Shown: positions 8,671 through 17,115 of the stretch, one piece after another
How the letters are laid out: the number at the start of each line of letters is the position of its first letter
How positions within the stretch are numbered: the first letter of the stretch is position 1
Source: a virus
Virus record (IMG/VR): IMGVR_UViG_3300049846_000430
Location: 1-64,000 of that record
Direction: 5' to 3' (one strand)
DNA: 64,000 bases
Position numbers and translations under genes: made by a program
Notes under the pieces: generated by a model
Database searches by the model: none
The model's input: only the letters and a program-made list of their open reading frames with translations
What the model was told of the DNA's origin: nothing

Positions 8671-8689
8671 CTACACAAAATTAGTGTAG
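8671..8689 (+). other. Small hairpin in the portal-scaffold gap
   Basis: CTACAC pairs with GTGTAG across a 7-base A/T loop, followed by GGGG rather than a T-run, so it is not a clear terminator. The rest of the gap is A/T-rich, with no other feature I can support. It may be an RNA processing or stability element. Confidence 0.25.
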
Positions 8690-8769
8690 GGGTTCAAATT
8701 TATTAAGTTTAATTATTGAACTTTGCCTATATTAATTATGTACATAACAAACATAAAACCAACACAGTT

Positions 8770-10044
8770 ATGAGCACAGACAATAAAACAATTGAAAGTA
8801 ATGTCAACCAAGTGGAAATTGACATAGATGAGATGTTCAACGGAGCACCTGGAGCACAAGCAATAACACTGCCTGCTGCAGAGCCACCTAGGAAATCAAT
8901 CTTTGCTAAGAATGACACCGGGGTTGATATGAGTTTCACAGAACCAACTAATAACCCTGATGGCAGTGGTGATCCTGATGACGGTGATGATTTATCTGGT
9001 AACCCAGGTAGCACACAAGGAACCACCCAAAAGGTAGCAGTTGATGATCTTCTAGATTCATTTGCTAATGCAGATGATGAAGGAGATGAAGTAAAAAGAG
9101 GAAGAAAACCTATCTCTGGTATCGGTGATGTATTTCAGAAACTGATAAAAGATGAAAAGATTGTTCCCTTTGAAGATGACAAGCCTTTTGAGGAATATAC
9201 TCTTAAGGATTGGGAGGAACTGATTGAAGCTAATTTGGAAGAGAAAGCCAATCAAGCTAGAAAAGAAACTCCAAAACAGTTCTTTGAAAGTTTGCCCCAG
9301 GAACTCCAGATTGCTGCAAGATATGTAGCTGATGGTGGTAATGATCTTAAAGGATTATTTTCAACTCTTGCCGCTGTAGAAGAGACAAGAGAACTTGATC
9401 CTAGAGATGAAAGAGATCAGGAATACATTATCAGAGAATATCTTGGTGCAACCGGGTTTGGTACAACTGAAGAAATTGATGAAGAAATCTCTACATGGAG
9501 AGATCTTGGTAAGCTTGAACAACAAGCAATGAAGTTCAAACCAAAATTGGACAGAATGCAGGAAGAAGTTGTTATGCATAAGCTTCAAGAACAAGAGCTC
9601 AGAAAGAGACAACAGCAACAAGCTTCTCAGCAGTACATGGAAAATGTGTATCACACCTTGAAAGATGGAACACTTGGTGAGTTGAAAGTTGACCGTAAAA
9701 CACAAGCAATGCTTTATAATGGTCTGGTTCAGCCCAACTATCCTTCCGTAACAGGAAAGAACACAAACCTATTGGGGCATCTTCTTGAGAAGTATCAGTT
9801 TGTAGAACCAAACTATACACTTATCTCAGAAGCACTGTGGTTACTCTCTGATCCTGAAGGATATAAATCTAAGATCATGGAAAAGGGTGCAATCAAAAAC
9901 ACAGAAGCTACTGTTAGAAAACTCAAGACTGAACAAGCTAACTCTCAGGCAAGTTCTTCTTACAATGATGAAGAAGAAGATCAAAGGAGAGCAGCACCAA
10001 GTAAGAAATTACCTAGAGCAAAAAACATATTTTCAAGATTTTAA
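8770..10044 (+). CDS. Probable scaffolding protein
   Basis: This encodes 425 residues from the ATG. The frame stays open back to a TTG at 8716, but the ATG is the first sensible start. The protein sits between portal and capsid, the usual scaffold position. Residues 20-120 are acidic and low in hydrophobics (PDGSGDPDDGDDLSGNPG and similar). The middle is helical, and the stretch around residues 250-300 is a Gln/Glu-rich coiled coil (KLQEQELRKRQQQQASQQ). The end is basic (KKLPRAKNIFSRF), as expected for a scaffold docking to capsid. No protease domain is seen in it. The function is inferred from order and composition. Confidence 0.65.
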   Translation: MSTDNKTIESNVNQVEIDIDEMFNGAPGAQAITLPAAEPPRKSIFAKNDTGVDMSFTEPTNNPDGSGDPDDGDDLSGNPGSTQGTTQKVAVDDLLDSFANADDEGDEVKRGRKPISGIGDVFQKLIKDEKIVPFEDDKPFEEYTLKDWEELIEANLEEKANQARKETPKQFFESLPQELQIAARYVADGGNDLKGLFSTLAAVEETRELDPRDERDQEYIIREYLGATGFGTTEEIDEEISTWRDLGKLEQQAMKFKPKLDRMQEEVVMHKLQEQELRKRQQQQASQQYMENVYHTLKDGTLGELKVDRKTQAMLYNGLVQPNYPSVTGKNTNLLGHLLEKYQFVEPNYTLISEALWLLSDPEGYKSKIMEKGAIKNTEATVRKLKTEQANSQASSSYNDEEEDQRRAAPSKKLPRAKNIFSRF

Positions 10045-10074
10045 AAAGAACACATATTAAATAAATAATATACT

Positions 10075-11694
10075 ATGGCAACTCCAGTTTTAAACAATGG
10101 GATTTTCCTCAGAGACACTAACTACAAAGCAAGTTCTCATGTGGATTCTTATCACTTGACCCAGATGCTTGGTTCTGCTGAACCTATGGATCTTGGTCCC
10201 GTAGACATTTGGGCTATGACACAGAAGGTAGAAATGCCTCTGTATCAAATGGCTTCTTTTGGCGGTAAGAATACCATCTTGGTTGACAATGCACGTGGTG
10301 AGTACAAGTGGCAAACCCCTATCGCTCAAGACCTGCCCTTCATTGTGGCTGACATTGAGCCTGCTAACACAGAAAAAGGTGTAGATGGTACTACCTTCAT
10401 GATCAAACTTTCTAAGAGAGCTTTTGGTCATGGTGACATCATCACCTATGACAAGTACAACGGCTTGGAAATGTACATCACTGCTGCGGATATCATCCCT
10501 GCTGGTGACGGTTACATCTACACTGTTCAGCTTGTTAACAACAACAACTCTGCTTTCCTGGATAATGTTTATCTGACTCCTGGAACCAAGTTCTTCCGTA
10601 AGGGTTCTGCCCGTGGAGAGTATGGTGAGCGTTTCTCAGACATGGAAACCGGTTCTGGCTTCCGTGAATTCTACAACTTTGTAGGTGGTGCTGAAGCTCA
10701 CGTACACTATAGCATTTCTAGCCGTGCTGATCTGATGATCAAAGGTGGCCTGAATGCTGATGGTACTGTTCCTGTAACTGAGATCTGGAGAAACTTCAAC
10801 CAAGATCAGTATGATCCCTCAATCTCTAACATTGAGCAGTTGGTTACTAACATGGGTAAAGCCGGTGCTAGAAAAGCATTTGAAAACGGAACCCTGTCAC
10901 GTACCTTCTTGACCAATTTGGAAGCTGCTCACTTGAGCAAGATTGCAAATGACATTGAAACTTACCTGATGTGGGGTAAAGGTGGTAGAATCAAACAGGA
11001 TGGTCCGGATGATATCCGTCTGTCTGTAGGTTTGTGGAGCCAGCTTGACAACTCATTCAAGCGTGTTTACAACAAATCAAGCTTTAGCCTGGACATGTTC
11101 AAATCTGAACTGTACAACTTCTACCAGGGTAAGGTTGAGTTCAAAGGTCCAGATCCCCAGCGTAAGCTGATTGTTCAGACCGGTATTGGTGGTATGCAGT
11201 TGATCAACAAAGCCATTGCTAATGAAGTATATGGTACTGGTCTGGTGCAGAATGCCGTTGAACTTGGTGCTGTAACTGGTAAAGGTATGGATCTTGACTT
11301 TGGATTTGCTTACACCAGCTTCACTATTCCTTTCTTGGCTAACGTGAAGTTTGTGTTGAATCCTGCATTTGACAACCTGCACACCAATGATATTGAAAAC
11401 CCTCTGATTGATGGTCGTCCTTTGAGCTCTTACAGCTTCATCATCTTTGATGTAACTGAAGAAGGAAATGACAATATCTATCTGCTGAAATTGTCTTGGG
11501 ACAATCAGTTGAAGTGGTTCTATCAGAACGGTACCATGGATTACATGGGACGTACTCAAGGTTTTGCTAGCTCAGGTCAGTTCAATGGTTACAGAGTTTA
11601 CATGACTCAAACCATGCCTGCTATCTGGGTAAAAGACCCCACTAAAGTTCTGAAGATTGTTATGAGAAACCCTGTAACAGGAGGCTCATTCTAA
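10075..11694 (+). CDS. Major capsid protein
   Basis: This encodes 539 residues. It would form the HK97-fold shell. The call rests on position after portal and scaffold, length (crAss-like capsid proteins are about 490-540), and codon use: it is rich in CGT, CTG, ACC and AAC while its neighbours use AGA, TTA and ACA, as expected for the most abundant virion protein. The N-terminus runs through GSAEPMDLGPVDIWAMTQ and YQMASFGGKNTILVDN. The C-terminal third (AYTSFTIPFLANVKFVLNPAF, then the WVKDPTKVLKIVMRNP end) resembles a P-domain/A-domain arrangement. A strong terminator stands 19 bases after the stop. The GroES-like protein encoded upstream is a likely folding partner. Confidence 0.87.
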   Translation: MATPVLNNGIFLRDTNYKASSHVDSYHLTQMLGSAEPMDLGPVDIWAMTQKVEMPLYQMASFGGKNTILVDNARGEYKWQTPIAQDLPFIVADIEPANTEKGVDGTTFMIKLSKRAFGHGDIITYDKYNGLEMYITAADIIPAGDGYIYTVQLVNNNNSAFLDNVYLTPGTKFFRKGSARGEYGERFSDMETGSGFREFYNFVGGAEAHVHYSISSRADLMIKGGLNADGTVPVTEIWRNFNQDQYDPSISNIEQLVTNMGKAGARKAFENGTLSRTFLTNLEAAHLSKIANDIETYLMWGKGGRIKQDGPDDIRLSVGLWSQLDNSFKRVYNKSSFSLDMFKSELYNFYQGKVEFKGPDPQRKLIVQTGIGGMQLINKAIANEVYGTGLVQNAVELGAVTGKGMDLDFGFAYTSFTIPFLANVKFVLNPAFDNLHTNDIENPLIDGRPLSSYSFIIFDVTEEGNDNIYLLKLSWDNQLKWFYQNGTMDYMGRTQGFASSGQFNGYRVYMTQTMPAIWVKDPTKVLKIVMRNPVTGGSF

Positions 11695-11712
11695 CAAGCT
11701 GTCCAAGTAGAG

Positions 11713-11745
11713 AAGGGGGGATGGGTAATGCCTCCCCCTTTTTTT
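11713..11745 (+). terminator. Intrinsic terminator after the capsid gene
   Basis: AAGGGGG (11713-11719) pairs with CCCCCTT (11734-11740) and runs into a seven-base T-tract. This is a classic Rho-independent terminator and isolates the capsid gene from the fibre genes. Confidence 0.85.
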
Positions 11746-11813
11746 ACTTACAGTTTACTTGTTTATTACAAGAAAATTGGTTAAATTATCTATAACTAAT
11801 AAAGAATAAAGTC

Positions 11814-12275
11814 ATGACTATATACACTAAAGCTCCTTTTAAACACGTAACAGAGTTTAATAACTTACCAATCTCAGATCTTTTTAATACTCCAGAATTT
11901 GTTGAAGCAGTAAATAATCTTGTTCCTACACCCTCTTTACCTTCTTATAAAGTATATACTGCTTTAATATCACAAAACGGTACAAACGATCCTACTGCTG
12001 TAATATTAGAAAATACTCTTACTGCACCAGTAACTTTTTCTAGAGGTAGTACTGGAACTTATTATATAACTTGTTCTGAATTTAATTTTTTCACAGTAAA
12101 CAAAACATTTATTTGTCCTATTGTTACAGACGCTGTTCTTAAAAGGTATACAATGAGACCAATAAATCCAACAACTATTGAGTTACAAACATATAATGAT
12201 TTTAGTCTTACTCCTCCAGTTTCTTCAGATGGTTTGTTAAGTGATGATGGATTAGAAATAAGAGTTTATAATTAA
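11814..12275 (+). CDS. Small fibre-type protein with shared N-terminal anchor
   Basis: This encodes 153 residues. The first about 36 residues (MTIYTKAPFKHVTEFNN, then LFNTPEFVEAV) match the start of the 401-residue fibre gene at 12345 almost word for word. The rest is unrelated: beta-rich, Thr/Ser-rich, ending in a short strand-rich domain. In phages, a common N-terminal module with a changing body usually marks appendages anchored to one virion site, so this is inferred to be a capsid or tail fibre or spike. The upstream bases AATAAAGTC before the ATG also resemble those of the second copy. Codon use is AT-rich, unlike the capsid gene. Confidence 0.7.
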   Translation: MTIYTKAPFKHVTEFNNLPISDLFNTPEFVEAVNNLVPTPSLPSYKVYTALISQNGTNDPTAVILENTLTAPVTFSRGSTGTYYITCSEFNFFTVNKTFICPIVTDAVLKRYTMRPINPTTIELQTYNDFSLTPPVSSDGLLSDDGLEIRVYN

Positions 12276-12286
12276 ATAAAAATAGA

Positions 12287-12340
12287 ATGACTATTTACAA
12301 AGCCCCAACCCGATATCTAATAAAAAACAATAATATTTAA
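12287..12340 (+). CDS. 17-codon mini-ORF resembling the fibre anchor start
   Basis: ATG to TAA gives MTIYKAPTRYLIKNNNI. The first seven residues match the MTIYxKAPF opening of both flanking fibre genes with one residue missing, and the frame then diverges and stops. It fills the gap between the two genes. It could be the remnant of a third fibre copy, a recombination scar, or a translated leader peptide. Its reality as a protein is unproven. Confidence 0.35.
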   Translation: MTIYKAPTRYLIKNNNI

Positions 12341-12344
12341 AGTC

Positions 12345-13550
12345 ATGACAATATATTCAAAAGCTCCGTTCAAACATGTGACTGAGTTCACTAATTTGAC
12401 AACTGAAGAACTTTTTGCTACACCAGAGTTTAAATCTGCTGTACTAGCTGCTGCCGGTGGTGGTGGTGGTCTTGAAGGCACTAATTATATTTATGTAGCT
12501 GCTAATGGTACAGATGTAGAGAATGCTGCTGAACTTCAAGCTGCTTATACTACTGCTCAAGGAATGTCTCCTTCTGCTACCAACAGAATTACAATTGTAG
12601 CTGCTCCTGGATATTATAATTTTGGAAACACTCCTTTTATAATGAACACAGACTACATTGATTTGGTATCTCTTGACGGTAATAGAAGTATTATATTTAA
12701 TGCTCCTTATGCTAGTCCTTTTTATTCATCAGGAACAATTATACTTGATTTTGTAAGTAATGTTTATGTAAAAGGTGTTGATGTACAAACTAAAGCATTT
12801 GCTATTGAAACATATTATCTTGGAGTAACAGTTGAAAACTGCAAAGGAGGACAATTTTCTTTTAGTTCTTCTTTTTTTAATATGGGTTCTAAGTTTGTAG
12901 ATTGTGAAGGTGGAAATAACTCATTTGGTGGTAATACTGGAACTTCATACGGAACTTTTATAAGATGTAAAGCAGGATCTTATTCTTTTGGACTTACTGC
13001 TTCAGGAACATTTACGGATTGTACAAGTGGAGGATTCAGTTTTGGTTATAATGGAACCGCTAGTGGAACTTTTACAAACTGTACTTCTACTGGAAGTTTA
13101 TCTTTTGGTGGAAGTTATTCATCAGGAACAGCAAGTGGTACTTTTTTAAATTGTAAATCTGTTGATGTTTCATTTGGCCTGCTTGCTTCTGGTACTTTTA
13201 CTAACTGTACGGCAGGTAATGACTCTTTTGGTTATTTTGGAACTGCTAGTGGTACTTTTACCAATTGTGTAGGGTTAAGCCAGTGTTTTGGATATGGTGG
13301 AAATGCAAGTGGTAATTTTTATAACTGTAGAGGTACATCTGTAGCTTTTGGTGCTGGAGGAACTGCTAGTGGATCTTTTAATAGTTGTGTAGCAACTTCT
13401 GCGTCTTTTGGAGGAAATGGAGGAACTCTTACGGGTAAACTTTATTATTGCAGATTAACTCAATCAGGTCAGAACTTTCCAACAGTATCAGGAGGAGGAA
13501 TAACTAGACTTTGTATTACTGGAAGTAATGTTGAAAATAATCAAGGATAA
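12345..13550 (+). CDS. Beta-helix fibre/spike protein
   Basis: This encodes 401 residues. Residues 1-36 are the shared anchor (MTIYSKAPFKHVTEFTN, LFATPEFKSAV), then a GGGGG hinge. Residues about 45-160 (NYIYVAANGTDVENAAELQA, then RITIVAAPGYYNF) resemble the start of right-handed beta-helix proteins of the pectate-lyase-like class. Residues about 160-365 are imperfect repeats of roughly 20 residues built on SGTFTNC and SFG, one per helix turn. No catalytic residues can be named, so receptor binding is as likely as polysaccharide cleavage. Placed next to the capsid gene, it could be a head or tail appendage. Confidence 0.78.
   Translation: MTIYSKAPFKHVTEFTNLTTEELFATPEFKSAVLAAAGGGGGLEGTNYIYVAANGTDVENAAELQAAYTTAQGMSPSATNRITIVAAPGYYNFGNTPFIMNTDYIDLVSLDGNRSIIFNAPYASPFYSSGTIILDFVSNVYVKGVDVQTKAFAIETYYLGVTVENCKGGQFSFSSSFFNMGSKFVDCEGGNNSFGGNTGTSYGTFIRCKAGSYSFGLTASGTFTDCTSGGFSFGYNGTASGTFTNCTSTGSLSFGGSYSSGTASGTFLNCKSVDVSFGLLASGTFTNCTAGNDSFGYFGTASGTFTNCVGLSQCFGYGGNASGNFYNCRGTSVAFGAGGTASGSFNSCVATSASFGGNGGTLTGKLYYCRLTQSGQNFPTVSGGGITRLCITGSNVENNQG
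13002..13430 (+). repeat. Coding repeat of the beta-helix (about 20-residue unit)
   Basis: Seven tandem units read SGTFTDCTSGGFSFGYNGTA, then variants of 18-24 residues with SGTF-x-x-C and SFG kept. At DNA level the units share the AGTGGAACTTTTA-like block. Degenerate units extend upstream to about 12830. Repeats of this type allow turn gain or loss by recombination. Confidence 0.75.
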
Positions 13551-13555
13551 ATAAT

Positions 13556-13885
13556 ATGAAAAATTTACAATCTATAGAAGAGGCTAAGTGGGTAGAACTA
13601 GTTTCTATCCAACTTACAGATGCTGAAAAATCAGTATTAGAATCACCAGAAAAATCTGATGAAAAACTTGCGTTGATTGAAAAGATCAAAACAGATAGTA
13701 AAAAATCTGTTAGTGCTACTATTGCAAGTAAAGCAAAGTCTAAGTACAACGAAATTAAACCAAGTTTGAAAGAAACTGATGTTTATGAACTTATTGCTGC
13801 AGATTTTATGTATGATGATGCTAATATTACATCAGGTATTTTGAATTGCAGAATCAATGCAGAGCATATTCAAGTCAGATTTTAA
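13556..13885 (+). CDS. Small protein of unknown function after the fibre
   Basis: This encodes 109 residues, starting 5 bases after the fibre stop. The first 75 residues are Lys/Glu/Ser-rich and helical (TDAEKSVLESPEKSDEKLAL, KKSVSATIASKAKSKYNEIK). The last 30 look mixed and end in strand-like INAEHIQVRF. It could be a fibre chaperone by position, as small genes after fibres often are, but no motif supports that. It is followed by a structured non-coding stretch. Confidence 0.65.
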   Translation: MKNLQSIEEAKWVELVSIQLTDAEKSVLESPEKSDEKLALIEKIKTDSKKSVSATIASKAKSKYNEIKPSLKETDVYELIAADFMYDDANITSGILNCRINAEHIQVRF

Positions 13886-13887
13886 CA

Positions 13888-13961
13888 TGTCAAAAACTTT
13901 TGCCGGGTAACTCCGGCATTAGAAACTCAAAAAGATAATACATAATTATGTATTTTTGACA
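13888..13961 (+). ncRNA. Candidate three-way-junction RNA element
   Basis: An outer 9-base inverted repeat (TGTCAAAAA 13888-13896 with TTTTTGACA 13953-13961) encloses two hairpins: TGCCGG/CCGGCA (13901-13906 with 13913-13918) and the perfect palindrome ATACATAATTATGTAT (13938-13953). It lies just after the 13556 gene and 30 bases before the next ATG. It could be a terminator, processing site or cis-regulatory RNA. The pairings are seen; the outer stem is A/T-rich and function is inference. Confidence 0.4.
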
Positions 13962-13991
13962 ACTAGAAAAACCAACCCAAAAACCAAATAT

Positions 13992-15008
13992 ATGAGTGAT
14001 TACACTATTGTAGAAAAGTACCAGCAAACCAAAAGCACAGTGGTTGCAGTACGTCCTTATTTTGATTCAGCTAGACAAAATATGGGATTAGAGAAGTATG
14101 GCATGGCTCTTCATGACGGAGTTTATCATGAAGAGTCTTTAGCATGTCTTGAGCTTAACGGAGTTAAAAGATTTGTAACTGGACTGAATGAATTTGCTCC
14201 AGATGTAAAGATGCTTCCTGCTGCTGAGAAAGAAGCTAAGATTAAAGAGATCAGAAAAGTTGTAGCTCAACTTGAGCAAGAACTTGCTGCAAATGTGATT
14301 GATGTTGAAGACAAAGAGTTTTGGAACAAAGTCATGTTGTTAAAACCTGACAATGACAAGTTCTGGTCTAGAATTAGTTTGCGTTGTGGTAATGATCCTG
14401 TTTATCTGGATCCTGAAAAAGATCCTTATGATCTAATCAAGCTTTATGCAATCAATGCTGGTGGCTTTAGTATTGTAGCCAAATCTTTAAAAGCTGCTAA
14501 GAAGATGATCAATCCTCCTAAGTTTTACTTAGATCAGGTTGAAGAAACCATTGGCACTAGAACTGAATATGCTAAGGTTAGAAATAAAGCTCTTGCTGAA
14601 CTGCAGAAACTTTATGACAAGGACACTGTAAAACTCATGTATGTTGCTAAAGTGCTTGATGCTGATAGCACTCAGTATACTAAGTCTACACCCAATGATA
14701 TTGTTTATGAAAACATGGACAATTACATTAACGGTTCTGGTGTAGAGAGTAACAAACAGAAAGCTGCTGAAAACTTCCTGGAAGTTGCAAAAGAGAACAT
14801 GCAGAATCTTAAAATCAGAGCTCTGGTAAAAGATGCTTTGTTTTATAGATACATTGCAAGCAAACCCAGTGGATGGATTGAAATGCTGGATAGTAGTGAG
14901 AAGCTTGGTAAAAGACCCTCAGAGGTTGTTGAGTATCTCAAGAATCCCCAGCATGATGACGTTCTTACTAATCTCTTGAGCAAAGTGGAGGTTTACTGGA
15001 ACATGTAA
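13992..15008 (+). CDS. Conserved structural-region protein of unknown function
   Basis: This encodes 338 residues from the ATG. The frame is open back to a TTG at 13956, but that would run into the RNA hairpin, so the ATG is chosen. The protein is largely helical and charged. Features include a long helix with KEAKIKEIRKVVAQLEQELA (about residues 79-98), a segment NPPKFYLDQVEETIGTRTEY, and a C-terminal PSGWIEMLDSSEKLGKRPSE. There is no signal peptide, membrane segment or recognised domain. The capsid-to-tail position suggests a minor head or connector protein. The next gene, a likely ring protein, starts 11 bases later. Confidence 0.75.
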   Translation: MSDYTIVEKYQQTKSTVVAVRPYFDSARQNMGLEKYGMALHDGVYHEESLACLELNGVKRFVTGLNEFAPDVKMLPAAEKEAKIKEIRKVVAQLEQELAANVIDVEDKEFWNKVMLLKPDNDKFWSRISLRCGNDPVYLDPEKDPYDLIKLYAINAGGFSIVAKSLKAAKKMINPPKFYLDQVEETIGTRTEYAKVRNKALAELQKLYDKDTVKLMYVAKVLDADSTQYTKSTPNDIVYENMDNYINGSGVESNKQKAAENFLEVAKENMQNLKIRALVKDALFYRYIASKPSGWIEMLDSSEKLGKRPSEVVEYLKNPQHDDVLTNLLSKVEVYWNM

Positions 15009-15019
15009 TTTAACATCAA

Positions 15020-15727
15020 ATGAATAATACTACCCTTCAAATAAAACTCAAACAAAGGCTTAACAAACTTGCCAGCAATGACTATGATAACATAGAATGC
15101 TGGCAGATTGTTGAAGCTTTTAATAAAGCACAAGTTGAATGGGTACGTAGGCAGCTCCATGGTGGGAATGTTTACAAGGAAGGTGATGAAATGTCAAAGA
15201 GAAGAATTGATGATCTTCAAAACTTACTTGTTGAATTTAATCTCACAGGAACTGAGTTTGATGATTATTTTGAGTCTAACAACTTTCCAGTTGGTGATTT
15301 TCTTGAATACAAAAGAATAACAGTTCAAGCTACTTCTAAATGTTGTCCTGATCCAAGAAACATGGTTGTGTATCTTGGTGAGGAAGCAAATAGAGATCTT
15401 TATATGAGAGACCCTCTCAAGAATCCAAGTTTTGAGTGGGGTGAAACATTCTGCACATTTTTAGGTAATAGGGTCAGGGTTTATAGGAAACCAGATTTTA
15501 ATCTTGTAAACCCTGTCCTTACCTATTATAGACAACCGGTAAATATTCAAATTGCTACTTGTCAGAACCCTTATACTGGGGTTATTAGTGTGGTAGATGT
15601 TATCTGTGAGTTTAAAGATGATATAGTTGAGCTACTGTTAGATGATACTGCTTCATTGATAGCAGGGGATATTGATAACTTCAATCAGTATACAAGAAAT
15701 CAGCAGGCTGCAGAAAGGAATAACTAA
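15020..15727 (+). CDS. Ring/adaptor-type head-tail protein
   Basis: This encodes 235 residues. The start LQIKLKQRLNKLASNDYDNI, ECWQIVEAFNKAQVEWVRRQL is what I remember for ring or adaptor proteins of crAss-like phages, which stack between portal and tail. A middle beta-rich part (LEYKRITVQATSKCC, RVRVYRKPDFNLVNPVLTYY) and a helical end (DDIVELLLDDTASLIAGDIDNFNQY) agree with the adaptor fold of short-tailed phages, where a helical bundle carries the portal contact. The name is from memory of the family, not from a search. A glycosyltransferase gene follows 8 bases later, which is unusual company. Confidence 0.65.
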   Translation: MNNTTLQIKLKQRLNKLASNDYDNIECWQIVEAFNKAQVEWVRRQLHGGNVYKEGDEMSKRRIDDLQNLLVEFNLTGTEFDDYFESNNFPVGDFLEYKRITVQATSKCCPDPRNMVVYLGEEANRDLYMRDPLKNPSFEWGETFCTFLGNRVRVYRKPDFNLVNPVLTYYRQPVNIQIATCQNPYTGVISVVDVICEFKDDIVELLLDDTASLIAGDIDNFNQYTRNQQAAERNN

Positions 15728-15735
15728 TCAATACA

Positions 15736-17115
15736 ATGGATTTAGTTTACCTCTTTAAAGGTGGCAGTAAAACAGAATTGTTTCTCAGTATCAAAAGTGT
15801 CTGGAACTTTGTAAAAGAATATAGACATATTTATGTTGTTGGAGACTATGTTAGCTTTCCAACAGTTAAAAATATAATATCTCTTCAACACGGTACTAGC
15901 AGATACAATAATTCTTATTTAAAGATTGTTGATGCATGTAATCATCCTGATATAACTGATGACTTTCTCTTAATGAATGATGACTTTATCTTTTTGAAGC
16001 CGGTTCATGTAAATGATATTCCCACTTATTATCTTGAAGGAGAGATTGAAAGATTAAGCACCAATCTAAAAGATACCAGACATTCTCTGTTTAAGAATAC
16101 CGTAGAGCATCTTAAGTCTGAAGGCAAACCTTTAAATCATTTTGATGTGCACTTTCCTATGGTTATAAACAAAAAGAAATTTTTGTCTATGCCATCAGAT
16201 AAAGAGTATGCATATAGAAGTCTTTATGGTAATTTGTTTTCTGAAAATTTAAAACATCTGGATCAAGGTGACAATGTTTGCAAAACACTTCCTGAGTTCT
16301 CTAAAAAGTTTGAAACATTTTCAATCATATCTACACATAATCATCTGATACAAGAGGCTAAGTTAAATGTAGTTTCAAAAATCAAAAAGCTTTTTTCATC
16401 AAAGCTTTATATCTCAATGACAAGTACTCCACCCAGATTCAAGTACTTACCTGAAGTAATAAAGAACTTAAAGCAGCAGACCAGACCTTTTGAAAAGATT
16501 ATTCTAAATATTCCCAAGGAATATAAAAGATATCCTGGTGAGTATCAGCTTCCAGAAGAAGTATTGAATGATGAAAAGGTTTATGTGAACTATGTAGATC
16601 TGGATCTTGGACCCATAACAAAGATTCTTCCTGTAAAAGATCTTGAGTTTATTAATGATATGGATTTGATTTTTACTGTAGATGATGACATTGAATATGC
16701 AAAAAACACAATTCATAGATTTATGAATGAGTTTGAAAGAGAAGAAAGAGAGTATGCTATTACCGGTAGAGGCTTAATAATAAAAGGTAGAAAAGCTTTT
16801 AGAGATGGTGAGATTATTACCAGATTCTTACAAGGCTATTCTGGTTGTCTTTATAGAAAAGTGTACTTTAAAAACTTTTCTGAAGAGTATCTAAATCTTG
16901 TTCTTAACAAAAGAGAATGCTTTGTGTCTGATGATATTGTGATCAGTGCCTGGTTAGAAAAGGAAAACATAAAAATAAAAAATCTCAAATTTACTGTAGG
17001 CAAAGATCTTAAATCACTGGACTATGGATTGCAAGAAGACAGACTTAGTATTGAAAGAAGTAATGATGTCAGTGTGTATGTAACAGCAATGAAACAATTA
17101 AATATCAAAATATAA
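15736..17115 (+). CDS. Two-domain glycosyltransferase-like protein
   Basis: This encodes 459 residues. The N-terminal half (1-210) resembles Stealth-type sugar-phosphate transferases: MDLVYLFKGG, RHIYVVGDYV, then DDFLLMNDDFIFLKPV with Asp82-Asp83, and HFDVHFPMVINKKKF. The C-terminal half (about 225-459) starts afresh like a GT-A glycosyltransferase (KLYISMTSTPPRFKYLPEVI), with LIFTVDDDIEY giving Asp316-Asp318 as the likely DxD-type metal site and FVSDDIVISAW further on. The reaction is inferred to be sugar transfer, for example onto virion proteins or host surface glycans. It lies between virion genes, and its stop and the next start share one base (TAATG). Confidence 0.72.
   Translation: MDLVYLFKGGSKTELFLSIKSVWNFVKEYRHIYVVGDYVSFPTVKNIISLQHGTSRYNNSYLKIVDACNHPDITDDFLLMNDDFIFLKPVHVNDIPTYYLEGEIERLSTNLKDTRHSLFKNTVEHLKSEGKPLNHFDVHFPMVINKKKFLSMPSDKEYAYRSLYGNLFSENLKHLDQGDNVCKTLPEFSKKFETFSIISTHNHLIQEAKLNVVSKIKKLFSSKLYISMTSTPPRFKYLPEVIKNLKQQTRPFEKIILNIPKEYKRYPGEYQLPEEVLNDEKVYVNYVDLDLGPITKILPVKDLEFINDMDLIFTVDDDIEYAKNTIHRFMNEFEREEREYAITGRGLIIKGRKAFRDGEIITRFLQGYSGCLYRKVYFKNFSEEYLNLVLNKRECFVSDDIVISAWLEKENIKIKNLKFTVGKDLKSLDYGLQEDRLSIERSNDVSVYVTAMKQLNIKI

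Noticed and set aside
8716-8769. TTG start extending the scaffold-like protein by 18 codons
   Set aside because: The extra part is A/T-driven (NFAYINYVHNKHK) and an ATG with normal protein sequence follows at 8770.
13956-13991. TTG start for the 13992 gene
   Set aside because: It would begin within the inverted-repeat structure, and the ATG at 13992 opens clean sequence.
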